Of a stretch of DNA of 64,000 nt, positions 12,541 to 23,724 are shown piece after piece. How positions within the stretch are numbered: position 1 is the stretch's first letter; every line of letters begins with the position of its first letter. Below the pieces are notes generated by a model. That model was not told where the DNA came from. It saw only the letters and a list, made by a program, of their open reading frames with translations, and made no database searches. A program made the position numbers and the translations under genes. This DNA is from Rhynchosporium graminicola. Lineage: Eukaryota > Ascomycota > Leotiomycetes > Helotiales > Ploettnerulaceae. The stretch is taken from contig FJUW01000029.1 in NCBI GenBank assembly GCA_900074885.1, positions 339,969 to 403,968 of the forward strand, in the 5' to 3' direction.

Positions 12541-14360
12541 TCAATGCGCCAAAGGAACAACAGTCGATACTCTCTCTGGTTTCCATTCCTCATTCTCCCC
12601 ACTCCTCTTCGTCCTCTTGACCGAGAACGACTGTAAAGCCCCGATAATAGCCACAAACGCACTTCCATACCACGCCAAGCCAGTGAAATCCATCCTCGAG
12701 CCCAGCGTGTACAGATACCCCGCCACAGGGGGCGCGACAGTCCTACACGCCGCGCCAGCCGACGCCGCGAGGCCGTTGATTTTACCCAACACACAAGGCG
12801 AAGGAGTGGCTTCTTTGATAAGGATCAATAGAACCGGGTAAGCGAGGATAGAGAGGATATTGCGAATGGTAAGACAGGTGTAGATTCCGAGCATGAGGTA
12901 AGATTCTGGTAGGTAGATGAGGTAAGGCATGATGAGATAAGAGATCGGGTGGAGAAGCGAGACCGTAAGGAAGAGTTTGTGAATTCCTAAAGCTTCGGCT
13001 GCGAGAGGGAAGATTACAGCCTGAATAAAGAGCGCGATGACACCGTTTATGGACATGATGACACCGACTTTCTGGATGGAGAGGCCGAGGCCGCCGGGGA
13101 TGAAAAAGGGGTTTGTGAGAGGTGTGTTGGAGAGTGCCGAGGTGGTGAGCGAGCCGCGCTCATCTTCAAGGAAGATAGGAAGGAGATGGTCATAAGTCAT
13201 GGAGTGGTAAGTGAAGATTCCTAAAGCGATGACGAGGGCGATGACTCGCTTGGTGAAAATCTTGGGACTAGTTGAGGATTTTGATGTCGCACGTCGCCAG
13301 TCACTATCATCACTACCCTTAAATGTACCATAGGTTTCTGCTCGCAAGTCGATAGGTGGGGCCTTGATCGCATCGGCAGTGGCCATGAGAGGAGTCTCGT
13401 CGGATACGTATGTTGAATCCGGGAGATTTACTCGTGGTAGCATGTCTGGATGTGTTTCCTCGAGAAGGAAATAGCCTGCTAGGATGCTGACGAACAGTAA
13501 ACTGGAGCAGAGGAGATTTGGTAGTAGATACGGGAATCGACCGAAAATGCCATCTTGGGAGAAGTATCTCGGAAATCCCTGAGCAGGGTCTGCGAATGTG
13601 CCTCCCAATGCTGGGCCAACAATCGTTCCAATTGACCAGACAAATGGCATGATGCAGTACGCTCTAGGTTCGTGCTCTGGCTTGGTTACCAGCTCCGCAA
13701 CCATGGTTCTAAGATTGTCTTTAGTAAATGCTTCCAACCTGCTAAGCCTCGATATCACCGATAATTCGGATCCCAAAAAGAAAGCCACATACTGTATAAC
13801 TCCAATGTTCCCATTCAAGAACCCTCCAATGGCTCTCCCTGCCAACGCCATCCATATGTTGGAGGAAAAGCCGACCATGATCATGGATAACATTGTCCCA
13901 GCGCAGCCGGCTAGCAATACGGGCTTTCGTCCAACTCTGTCACTCAGAGAACCCCACCACATTCCCGTTAAGCTCTCGGCCAGGGCGAAGGCCGATATGA
14001 GCAGACCGGCGTAAAATGATGCATCATTTTCGTCACCGACATGGAATTTCTTGACGAGTGGCCAGGCATAAGGAAAGATGGAGGTGAGGGCAATTGGTTC
14101 CGCGAGTCGCACGATAGCTGGAAAAGGCGCGGAATTATTAGCTAATGTTATTCTTCTTTGGTGTCACACGACCATGTTGCGCATGTGACGTGTGCCAGGT
14201 AATTGAAGATCAGGGATCGACTATGACATCGTTGGGAGGACAATGGAGTGTCGGGTATTGAAGAGCGGATGTACGTACCGAGTAAGAAAAGCTGGGTGGT
14301 GGGAAACTTGTCGGGGTCTTGTCTCGATAGCGATCGCGATCTCTGTCTTGTTAGGGTCAT
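12541..14360 (-). CDS. Major facilitator superfamily transporter (DHA1/YCR023C-like), 524 aa
   Basis: Exons are 14279..14360, 13793..14117 and 12541..13708. The first junction restores Q-L-F-L-L-A-I-V-R-L-A-E-P-I-A in helix 1. The second intron (13709..13792, GTATGT...TTAG) is 84 bp with no stop in frame, so a naive reading adds 28 residues; removing it gives G-V-I-Q-T-M-V-A-E-L-V. About twelve hydrophobic helices are visible. The MFS loop 2-3 signature G-S-L-S-D-R-V-G-R-K-P is intact, and the two six-helix halves are separated by a long cytosolic loop (about residues 235-290). The layout resembles the fungal YCR023C/ZIFL-like branch of drug:H+ antiporter-type MFS proteins at the plasma or vacuolar membrane; substrate unknown. 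The short basic N-terminus (R-Q-R-S-R-S) is cytosolic. No biosynthetic cluster surrounds it. Confidence 0.9.
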
Positions 14361-14477
14361 TGCCTTGCCGTCCTGGTAATGATCTTACGGCTTTCGAAAG
14401 TTCGCGGATTGAGACTCTGGTGCGGTTTGGGCAAGCGGTGGAGCGCAGACAGAGATTTGGGGCGGCTCAATCTCGAC

Positions 14478-14536
14478 TTCTTCCTTCTTCTTCTTCTTCT
14501 TCTTCTTCTTCTTCTTCTTCTTCTTCTTCTTCTTCT
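14478..14536. repeat. (TTC)n / (GAA)n trinucleotide array
   Basis: Close to 20 copies of TTC on the plus strand, about 120 bp upstream of the MFS transporter start, so on its coding strand a GAA tract probably in the promoter or 5' UTR. Confidence 0.95.
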
Positions 14537-14705
14537 GGGTCGGGGAAGAGAGAAGGGTCGTAGGAGGAAAGTCAAGAAGGGCAAAGGTCGCGATGTAGTC
14601 AATTCGTATGTGCTATGAAGGTGGAAGAGAGTTTTGAGAGCAGAGAAGTGTGTAGGAAGCGTTGACGGAGGGAGAATGAGGGAATATAGGTTAGAGTGTT
14701 GTGGG

Positions 14706-14742
14706 TCAACACTAAGTAGGTAGGTAGGTAGGTGGGTAGGTG
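14706..14742. repeat. (TAGG)n tetranucleotide repeat
   Basis: Five or more TAGG units followed by imperfect GGGTAGG units. Confidence 0.8.
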
Positions 14743-15120
14743 GAGAGAAACGCTCGCTTGGTCTTGGAGATCCTTGAAAGCAAAAGCCGATGTATGAAAG
14801 CCACAGCCACACATGAGCCGGGGGGGTGGAGAGGCAAATAGATGGATGAATGGATACCTTAGGCAAATCTCTCTGAATCTTAAATTTCAAGCAACCGTTT
14901 CAACCTATCATTCTATTCTATTGACTTACTTGACATGGATGGGTTCGGGTTCTGCTTCTGTCAAGAAACCGACTATCTCTTGCCACTTGCCCCTCCTCTC
15001 TCCTGTGAGGTAAGGTAGCGCATGCATGGCAGTTGCCCCACTAGGTATGCATACATGCATGCAAGCGGATGCAGACGTGCGACCGGAGGAATACTTTTTA
15101 GTATAATGAATTAAAAGAAC

Positions 15121-15150
15121 GGCAAGTTTGGCAAGTTTGGCAAGTTTGGA
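15121..15150. repeat. 9-bp tandem repeat GGCAAGTTT
   Basis: Three perfect tandem copies. Confidence 0.9.
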
Positions 15151-15552
15151 TTGGACAGGAGAGACACCAGCCAGCCATATCCATATCCATGCAAAAGAGA
15201 TACTTGGAAAGGCCTCAAGAGTCGAGAGAGAGACGGATCTGGATCTGCAGCCAAGCATGTAGGGTAGGTAGGGTTGGGTGCACGCATTCCGGGACCTGGG
15301 CTAACATGCTTCGTAGAATATTTAGTTAGCATGAAGGAGCTAGCGATGCCCCGCGTTCATTGGTCCGGATAAAGGACGGACGGTCGGTCTCGCTGCATGC
15401 GAATTTCCTTCTCTTCATTATTCCCGGGTGCAACACTCACTCCCTCCCTCACTCCTTCCTTCCTGTTGATGGCGGCAGGGAAATGCGGTGCCACGGGACA
15501 AGAAAGCGTGGGCCCAGCCAGATAAGTGTGACTAGGTAGGGTACTCTGACCA

Positions 15553-15620
15553 CCTAGGTACTAGGTACTAGGTACTACTACTTACTACCTAGATACTACT
15601 ACTTAGGTAGGTAAGGTATT
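15553..15620. repeat. ACTAGGT/TACTACCT repeat cluster
   Basis: Three tandem ACTAGGT units run into alternating ACTACT and ACCTAG motifs, the densest cluster of the CCTAGGTA-type motif seen throughout the intergenic DNA. Confidence 0.75.
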
Positions 15621-15694
15621 ATTACTACTACCAAGTACTATGGAGAAAGATTCGAGAGCAGGCCATCATAACTACCTACGCTACCTACGTAGAT

Positions 15695-15715
15695 GCCTGC
15701 CTGCCTGCCTGCCTG
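15695..15715. repeat. (GCCT)n tetranucleotide repeat
   Basis: Five GCCT units. Confidence 0.9.
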
Positions 15716-16151
15716 ACTGGCGATTGATTTGATCTCGACGGGAGTTGACTCTCTTTCAAGTACTACCTACCTACGTGATAAATCAAACTACATGCATGAC
15801 CAGCCGATCGGATCTGTTGGTATTGTGACGTGAGAGAGGAAGGCGAGGCGAGGAATACGAGTCAAGCAAGGAATTGTCCACGAGAACAGAACAGGTCATT
15901 CACTTAACGGTCATTCATTTCATTTCGTTTCATGTCATGTCATATCATCTTCCTTTCCATGTTGATCTGGAAGCCAGCCCTTCCCCCCTCCCATAGCTGA
16001 GCTGAAATCAAGGAATGGATGGATGATGGATGGCAGACGGTGCAAAAGTGGAGAGAGAGATGTGGGGGAAGCGAAGCTCGGACCGACTGTTTACTTTTCT
16101 GACCTGGCCTTCCTTCGCATCGTCCGCTCAAGGATCTATTCCGTAAAAATC

Positions 16152-16152
<1 letters not shown>

Positions 16153-16185
<33 letters not shown>
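16153..16185. repeat. (GA)n dinucleotide repeat
   Basis: About 16 GA units. Confidence 0.95.
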
Positions 16186-16189
<4 letters not shown>

Positions 16190-16460
16190 TGTGAGAAGGT
16201 TTGAACAAAAGTGCTCGAGACTAAACTGAATTTATACCTACCCAGGCACCTAGGTGGACCGGGACAGGACTAGGACTTGATCGGAGCAGGGATCCTTTCC
16301 AGCCGAGATGCGCTTCTGCAGGGGCGAGGATCAAGACGGACAAGGGGGCTGATCTGGTGGAGAAGCGCACGGGCTGCTGGAGAAGCCAAGCTCATGAGGT
16401 AAGGGGTAATATAAGGTAACCGCGGATTTCTCTTGTGCTCGTGGTGGGACGGACGGACAC

Positions 16461-16487
16461 ATGTGGATGGATGGATGGATGGATGGT
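16461..16487. repeat. (ATGG)n tetranucleotide repeat
   Basis: Six ATGG/GGAT units. Confidence 0.9.
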
Positions 16488-17051
16488 TGTACGTAGCGGT
16501 GAGGCTTGATGGGAAGGAAGAGAACACGAGTTTATTGTCTAGGGATGAATATATCCGTACCTTATGCAGGCGACATCGAATTATGTATGCTAAGTACGGA
16601 TGGACTTTTCACATGTTACGCTATTTATATGATACTGTAACTATCTACAAGTACAAGTATAGTTGTTGAGGTCGAGAAGCATAAGGTACCATGGCACGGA
16701 CAGACAGGGCTTACTTATACCTCCCAAGCGTCGACCTTGTCTCGAGCTTGTTTATCCTTCCTCCGCACCCAAGCGATAACACTCTTTCTCACTCTCGAAA
16801 AAGTCCAACTCACGGAGTCACGGTCGGTCCGGCTCTGCTCTCTCTATCCGTAACCAAGCTATAGGTACCTACCTATCCTATCCTATACCTCGATGCACCC
16901 CCAGCACCTACAATAGCCCGCCCTGCAGCAATCCAAACGACTGTACTCCACTACCGGAGCATAAAATAAACATGGCAGGGCAGGGCATGGGAGGCCATGA
17001 TAACAGGCCTGCATCTGCAGACGCCATGCAGAAATCCTCACAGACAGAGAT

Positions 17052-17073
17052 AAGGTAGGTAGGTAGGTAGGTA
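17052..17073. repeat. (AGGT)n tetranucleotide repeat
   Basis: Five AGGT units, the same motif as the TAGG arrays at 14706 and 29061 and, in complement, 35461. Confidence 0.9.
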
Positions 17074-19220
17074 CAGTAGGCGTTCCGGTTCTCGTGCGAC
17101 CCGACCGACCAAAGACCAGCTTCCGTGCTATCTATCTACCGTATTCTACATCTGAGGTCCGGCCCGGCATCTCCATTGCGATGCGATGCGATGCGATCGA
17201 TGCTGATCAAGACTGTGCTGTGGTAAGGAGTCACTGAGCCTATCAATTGGATGTGAGACTCTTTTTTCTTGGGATGTGTGTGCTATAGGTGAGGGTAGGA
17301 GATTTATTTGCTGGAGGTTTGAGCGGTGAAGGAGAGGGGATTGGTTGAGAGGTGCTGGGGAGTTTGGTTGGTATTTGGACTGGCCAGGCTGATGTGAAGC
17401 GGCAGAGGAGTGAAGATGGCGTGAAAAAAAAAAGATTTCTAACATTGCTCTCAGAAGTTGAACACGGCTTAGAAGAGGTAAGATATGAACAGATCATATT
17501 GCACTGCATGCAGATGAGTTCTACGAAGGATGATAAGATAGGTAGGTAAGTGGATTATTAGTTTTGCGTGGTGGGGTGCTTGCAGATATGATTTTGTTGG
17601 CATGTAAATATTCACTATTCATAACGAAAGCTTTTGATTGTGAAGAGACATAAGACTAGGTAGATTATGTTTAATACTGGACCCACCAAGACCTTAATGT
17701 CGTGTTGAAGTGATCAATTCCTGGATGCCAGCGATCGGGAACCGCGTTGACAGAACGCCGCATCATCTGGCCTCGTCAACCACATATGAACCTTCAGCGA
17801 AGATCTAAGTGGACAGACAATACGACGGGCCATGCCAATCGTCTCCCACGCTCTCATCTCATCCAGACGAAGTTATACACTACACTACAATACAACATAA
17901 ATCATCATCCGAGGAGGCTCGCTTACCTATCACAAGTGTAGGTATCTATCTACTCGGAAGATTCTTTGTTGACGTCAGGACGTACAAGTCTAATGGCGGT
18001 GAAAAGACGGATACAACAGCAAAGCCAAGAGATGTGAGCTCGTTGAAATAAGCGAAACGTCATCTCATCTGACAAGTCTGAGGTCGTGAAGGCCGTTATC
18101 GAGTGCACAATCGCAAATCTGTTAGTTTGGGATGATCCGTTGGGATGCGGGAGATGACGATGGGTTTATGTTGGCTGATGAATCAATGATCACTATGTTG
18201 GGCACGCAGGTAGCTTTCGTTTTCGGGCGAAGAAGGTACTTATATTTTGGAATTGATACCTAGTGTTGGTCCATAGTCACGAGTTAGTCGAGTATCGACG
18301 CCGGGGTTTAGCCGAGTGGATATACCTCCCCTTCTGGAGTCTCGACTACCTGGATTCTGCAGCCACGATACAACTAATAAGACCATCAGACCATGGTAAT
18401 TAATACTGTACTTTGGCTCACGCAGGCTAATTCACTGTACGCACTACGACAGAGTGACACCAATAGATAATGAACCCATTACAGTTGATTATCACGAGAG
18501 GAAAGTAAAGTCGTCAAATAGCTCTGTGATATTCGTAACTTACTTCGGGACCTTCTCCTGGCATATTTGCGACTCCCAAATTGACTTACGATACCGAATC
18601 GTATCGGCTAGCGATCTCTCGCGGGAGATATGGGCAATTACCTGGATTCGTCGTAAGGCAGTAGTTTTAATTAATCAGAATTGATACAACGGGGTATCAA
18701 TTCAGGTCATGGCACTAATCAAGTTGACCGTTGATTTTCCGATTCCCATTTGAAATACGGACCATCTTACTGTGTAAATATTCTACACTACGTACCACGT
18801 AGTATTCCTGTGTTCGTAATCAAGAATTGAAGGCTTTACGTGATTGTCCTTGCTATTCATTTTACAAGTAATGTAGTGAGACTTCTTCGCATTGCGGAAA
18901 TCACAAGAATAGAAACGTTCAATTGTACAAGAAACTTCTGAGTTGAGTCTATACAATATCTCCGAGACCGCAAAACGGAAAGCTATTCAAAATAATCACT
19001 CGCGTCCCCGAATATATTTACTTCAGTATGTTGCTGCTTCAGCCAACGTTAATGATCGAGAAGTCGGCGGCGATTTGGAGTTTACTATTGCGCTCCAGAC
19101 CGTCCGCCGTAGTTTGTCCGGCGGCCCGTTCATACCGAGCAAGGAAATGTTTTGGATTCGATGCTCACGAGAGCGCTTGACATGCTCATACACAAGACAG
19201 CCATTGACCACCACATCAGC

Positions 19221-20056
19221 ATGTCGACATCATCAGCAATACGGCCCAGTATGAGGGGTCTCCTAAAACGTAATCTAACAGCGCAGTTCCCCCCGACCTT
19301 CCTCCTTCCCTCCCTGGCCGCGCCTAGTAAACAACAAACCTCCTCCTTCTCGAGCTCCCCATCAATACTCTATCCGAGAGACATGAACCGCCAACGAGGT
19401 GTTTCAACTATCCGCCGCACCGGTCTTCCTCAACCCCTCTCTGTGTCAAGCACAAAGCTCCCCAGACCGGTTACGGTGGATGATAGGCTCTCTAAAGTCG
19501 AGGTTGATGAAGATCACGGTCTCTACCAGTTTTTCCACTCAAAGGAGAAGCCGATGAACACGCCCGAGGAGGATGCCGAGAGGGGAAGGGCCTGGACGCC
19601 GTCTGATTTGAGGGAAAAGAGCTGGGAGGATTTACATTCGCTGTGGTGGGTTTGTGCGAAGGAGAGGAATTGCATTGCTACGGAGGCGTATGAGAGGAAG
19701 AGATTAGAGGCGGGATATGGAGATGTAGAGTCGAGAGCGAGAGATCGGATCGTAAGTTTTACGTGGAATAGAAGTGAAACATATGCAGAAACAGGGCTAA
19801 TTGGCTGTAGGTGAGATGGACACAAAGGGCCATTAAGCAGGTGCTAACAGAAAGATATTACTCCTGGCAACTAGCGGAACAGCTCGCAAAGACGGATCCT
19901 GAAATCGACCTTTCTGGCAACGGACCATTGTACAACCCAAAGCTTTTCGAGGAGGAGTATGAGGCTGAAGAGAGTTTTGAAGAGGAGAAGCAGCCAGAGG
20001 TTGCTTCACTAGGACCAGAAGTCAAGCCTGAACAGAAGGCTTCAACAACTGCATAG
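19221..20056 (+). CDS. MRPL4: Mitochondrial large ribosomal subunit protein uL29m (MRPL4/MRP-L47)
   Basis: A 258-aa protein from exons 19221..19751 and 19811..20056, with a 59-bp intron (GTAAGT...TGTAG) that keeps phase 0. It sits near the exit tunnel of the mitochondrial ribosome. The first ~75 residues are basic, Ser/Pro-rich and lack acidic residues, as expected of a presequence. The uL29 domain runs from H-S-K-E-K-P-M-N-T-P-E through S-W-E-D-L-H-S-L-W-W-V-C-A-K-E-R-N and Y-E-R-K-R-L-E-A-G-Y-G to R-A-I-K-Q-V-L-T-E-R-Y-Y-S-W, then D-P-E-I-D-L-S-G-N-G-P; these blocks are characteristic of the fungal family. The C-terminus is an acidic tail. The ATG at 19221 is chosen because it opens a short basic leader; an in-frame ATG at 19152 would add 23 less presequence-like residues. 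Same strand as GDI1, 445 bp downstream. Confidence 0.95.
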
Positions 20057-20501
20057 GCTTGGGAGATAAGTTTATATTAAGAGGATACCCAAAGGTGTAT
20101 GATTTTTGGTTTCGTTGCATAGAAATGCGAGGATTTATACACCGGTTATGATGAGCCGTAAACAGGTGGATGTAACCATACTTGTACAAGATGAAAAACC
20201 CGAAGTGGACTTCAAGACCATCTCAATAATGAATCTCAACTACATGCCGAATAATATGCCGAATCAATATTCACTGCCCTGGTAACATAGCATAACATTG
20301 TTGTACTCTGACATAAAGGAAATAGGCGGTAACCGATTCCAGACAGGTCCTTAGGCGAGACCAATGAGCGGAGAGCGACCCCATCCCATCATCCAACTCG
20401 AATAGGACTCAAGCTTTGCAGGTGTTCACCAATTTATGCCAGCTTGCCATTCCAGCTTTCTGTCTGCTCTTCACTAAACTGCAGCTCGATCACATATCAT
20501 C
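20057..20501. other. Intergenic, MRPL4 3' end and GDI1 promoter
   Basis: Short spacer between two co-directional genes; no extra gene seen. Confidence 0.6.
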
Positions 20502-22328
20502 ATGGATGACATTGCCCCCGAGTACGATGTCATTGTTCTGGGAACAGGTAGGAATGACCCCGCACATTGGAGGGGCAAGGGCAGCAGAGCCATGAAAGAT
20601 ATGAAAGGGAATAAGGCAAGCTAATGAATGGTATGCAGGTTTGACAGAATGTGTGCTCTCTGGGTATGCTTACATTCGAACCCTAGCATCTTCATACTCG
20701 AACTGATGACCTATATAGTGTGCTGAGTGTCAAGGGAAAGAAGGTGCTGCACATTGACCGAAACGACCACTATGGAGGGTGAGTCTCAGGTCCCCAGTTT
20801 CACGTCCCTCGCTGACAACAAGCAGTGAAGCTGCCTCGGTCAATATCGAGACTGTGAGTGTCTTTCCAGAATCTGCGAATCATTTCTGACATCTGCCAGC
20901 TCTTCAAGAAATACGGCAACTACAACAAGGGAGAAGAGCCATGGAAGAAGTACGGCCGAGTCAACGACTGGAATATCGATCTCGTGCCCAAGATGCTCAT
21001 GTCCAGTGGAGAGTTGACCAGCATTCTCGTCTCGACTGATGTCACCAGATACCTTGAATTTCGACAGGTGGCAGGAAGTTACGTACAGCAATACTCTGGA
21101 GCCAAAGCTGCTGTTGCCAAGGTCCCTTCAGATGCTGGTGAGGCACTTCGGTCATCGTTGATGGGTTTGTTTGAAAAGAGACGGATGAAGAGCTTCATTG
21201 AGTGGATTGGCACATTCCAAGAATCGGATTCTGCAAGTCACAAAGGTGGATATACTCCTTTGACATCCTCCTAGCACAGGTTGTGCTAACTACAGATATC
21301 AAGGTCTCAATATCAGCACATGCACAATGAAAGATGTCTACGACAAGTTCGGCCTTGAGGCAGGAACTCGTGATTTCATCGGCCACGCCATGGCTCTCTA
21401 TCAAACCGACGCCTACTTGAATGAGAAGGGCGGTGCCCCAGAAGCCATCGAACGTATCCGCCTATACGGAAACTCAGTCTCTCGCTACGGAAAGTCGCCA
21501 TACATCTACCCACTCTACGGTCTGGGAGAGCTTCCTCAAGGATTCGCTCGTCTGTCCGCTATTTATGGAGGAACATACATGCTCAATACCAACATTGATG
21601 AGGTCGTCTATGATGGTGAAAAGGCTGTTGGAATCAAGGCTACCATGCAAGATCGTGGTGGAGAGCCGCCTATGAAGTTCGAGACCAAGGCGAAGAAGAT
21701 CCTTGCGGATCCTTCTTACTTCCCCGGAAAGGTTCAGGTCACGGGTCATCTCTTGAAGGCTATCTGTATCTTGAACCATCCGCTTGCTGGAACCGATAAC
21801 AGTGATTCTTGTCAATTGATCATCCCTCAATCGCAAGTTGGACGCAAGAATGGTATGTGGTCATGCCATGGCTGAGATAAGGCAGTATGAGCTAACGTGA
21901 ATAGATATTTACATCGCAGTCGTTTCAAGCGCTCACAGTGTCTGCCCTAAGGGTTACTACATTGCCATTATCTCCACCATCGCCGAGACAACCGCAAACC
22001 ACCACCTCGAGCTCGCACCAGGATTCGAGCGTCTCGGTAGAATCGAGGAGAAGTTCATGGTAAGACTTTTCTGTTCCTTTCCCTCCCCATTCGAGCTATT
22101 CTTCGATACACCACACTAACACCTATATAGGGACCACCAATCCCTCTATACGAGCCTCTCGAAAGCGGTCTTAACGACAACATCTTCATCTCCAAGAGCT
22201 ACGATGCTACTAGCCACTTCGAGACTACGACAGATGATGTCAAGGATATCTATCGCCGGGTTGAGGGACATGATTTGGTGGTTGAGGGATTGAGAGAGGG
22301 GACCAACTTAGTTGGTGAGGATAACTAG
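20502..22328 (+). CDS. GDI1: Rab GDP dissociation inhibitor
   Basis: A 468-aa protein from eight exons: 20502..20547, 20639..20663, 20719..20778, 20826..20853, 20900..21245, 21304..21852, 21905..22059 and 22131..22328. Every junction is GT-AG and frame-consistent; the introns are 46-91 bp, with four crowded into the first 55 codons. GDI extracts GDP-bound, prenylated Rab/Ypt GTPases from membranes and recycles them between compartments, an essential step of vesicle traffic. Visible landmarks are the N-terminal dinucleotide-fold-like V-L-G-T-G-L-T-E-C-V-L-S-G, D-R-N-D-H-Y-G-G-E-A-A-S, the Rab-binding platform Y-G-R-V-N-D-W-N-I-D-L-V-P-K, the stretch Y-L-E-F-R-Q-V-A-G-S-Y-V, and the mobile effector region near T-M-K-D-V-Y-D-K-F. 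Length and sequence match GDI rather than the longer Rab escort protein. Confidence 0.97.
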
Positions 22329-22639
22329 GTCAAATTCTTTATATGCAAATGCTATAGTCTTGACTCGGTGGATTCAATGAGTGGTGAGGGGGCTCAAGTG
22401 GGTTGATGAGGGAAGTACATAGATTGTCCTCGTCAAGGGGAACAGGGGAACAGCATTTATACTCCGTAGCGTTGATTGAAGAATGTTGATAGCGATTTGG
22501 TTCTCATTGTTTGATTTTCCACGAATGACTCTGCCAAGTCATTAAGACTGCGGATCCTCTCTCACACAACTGAACGTTGCCTTCCAATCGCCACTTAGTC
22601 ATTCACACATTGACACATACAGAAAAGAAGTTTGAAGTC
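22329..22639. other. Intergenic, GDI1 3' end
   Basis: 311-bp spacer that would hold the GDI1 terminator and the promoter of the small downstream gene. Nothing else seen. Confidence 0.6.
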
Positions 22640-22928
22640 ATGGCCGCAGGCTACAAGAAGACAGCTCAGACAGGTTAGTAAATTAAAGAATCCAGCAGAA
22701 GTCGTGACTTGTTCTTTGGAAGCTGAATTATCCTCTCTTTTCGTGTCTTGACCTATCTATCTATCTAGCATAGATTCGGTGTTTTTCAAGGGGAAAAACC
22801 TACGACTTACACAAGACATGGTATATTTGCCGTGAGTCTCCCTCTCTGATCCATCCCTTCCACCTCTCTTCCTTCTATCCATCATTCTAACCTCTCTGTA
22901 TAGCTCTCTTTCGACCAGCTGGCTATAG
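22640..22928 (+). CDS. Predicted three-exon microprotein, 38 aa, unrecognised
   Basis: Exons are 22640..22673, 22774..22831 and 22904..22928. Splicing gives a 38-residue protein starting M-A-A-G-Y-K-K-T-A-Q-T-D-S-V-F-F-K-G and ending S-L-S-T-S-W-L. The introns begin GTTAGT and GTGAGT and end CATAG and TATAG; the second has a consensus CTAAC branch point 13-17 bases before its acceptor. Phases (1 and 2) match across both junctions. The protein is basic, without a membrane segment or signal peptide. I do not recognise it. It could be a true small conserved protein, a leader ORF, or an accidental reading; the good splice signals favour a real spliced transcript. It is on the strand of GDI1, 311 bp downstream. 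Confidence 0.5.
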
Positions 22929-23453
22929 GTATTCGTAGACGCGTGGTCTGATTTGTTCTGGTCTGGTCTGGTCTGGTCTGCTCCGTTGCGGTGTTGCGTT
23001 GATGTAACATATATACCTCACCTTCCTATCCCTCCGTCTGTCCCTCCGTCTATCTATCATGGCTGGCTCGTACATGTAATACGAACATAGACGATGTCTC
23101 GCTTTAGATCTGAACTCATACCCCGATCCTAATCCTAATGCTGTTCCCTTCCACTCTCGACCGATCCAGATGCCATCCCATCCTAAATCGATCGGTCTAT
23201 CTATGTACTCCTTCAAGCGGCTGCTTGCCTACCTCCTTTTTTCTTCTGAAACCCGGATAGATCGCTTATTCCATGACATTCCAGCTCGTTTGTTTCCGAA
23301 AGAAATCCTGCGTGCGTGTTTCGTCTCGGTTATATGGGTAGCCTCTCCCCTCTTCTCTCATCTTTCTCTTCCCCTTCCCCCTTCCCCTTCCGCAATTCCT
23401 AACAAACACACACCCCTCCCTTCTCTCTCTCTCCTCCCTTATCAATCCCCCAT
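22929..23453. other. Intergenic between convergent small genes
   Basis: 3' regions of two converging small genes. It holds four TCTGG pentamers near 22955-22980 and CT-rich runs near 23340-23450. No gene seen. Confidence 0.55.
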
Positions 23454-23724
23454 TCATCGCCCCTCCCGCTCAACGATCTGCACCTTAGGCATCGCCCTCC
23501 CCAGCGCCTCTCGATCCCTCTCACTAGCTTCCAGCCCGAACTTCGACGATGCGCGATCCGTTATGAAGAGGCCGAGAGTGCCCCATGTGAGGAAGCCGAC
23601 GCCAACGATGAGGCGGGTGCGGGGCGTGAGGTTGCGGAATGAGCTGTGGGTGGGGGGTGTTGGTTAAAGTATCGTGGGGTTGGGTGAGGGAGATGGGGGA
23701 CAGGACGCACCTTAAGAAAGACAT
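23454..23724 (-). CDS. Small single-span membrane protein, 67 aa, function unknown
   Basis: Exons are 23711..23724 and 23454..23643, with an intron GTGCGT...CCACAG. The protein begins M-S-F-L-S-S-F-R-N-L-T-P-R-T-R, has one hydrophobic segment of about 20 residues (near 16-35: L-I-V-G-V-G-F-L-T-W-G-T-L-G-L-F-I) and ends in a charged tail (E-A-S-E-R-D-R-E-A-L-G-R, then V-Q-I-V-E-R-E-G-R). A basic N-terminus, one membrane span and a charged helical tail resemble small mitochondrial inner-membrane proteins (assembly or respiratory-chain accessory type), but I cannot name the family. The 14-base first exon rests on the phase match and the protein-like reading after it. It converges with the microprotein gene. 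Confidence 0.7.

Larger units (their letters stand above)
14361..19220. other. Gene-free, simple-repeat-rich stretch of 4.9 kb
   Basis: Contains trinucleotide, TAGG, CCTG, GA and ATGG arrays (listed separately) and many CCTAGGTA/TACCTACC motifs. No frame shows protein-like composition, and no tRNA or rRNA gene was found. The left part would be the 5' UTR/promoter of the MFS gene and the right end the promoter of MRPL4. Confidence 0.5.

Noticed and set aside
18302..18370. A-box-like TAGCCGAGTGG, suggestive of a tRNA-Ser/Leu
   Set aside because: No matching acceptor 3' strand and no acceptable B box or T arm downstream.
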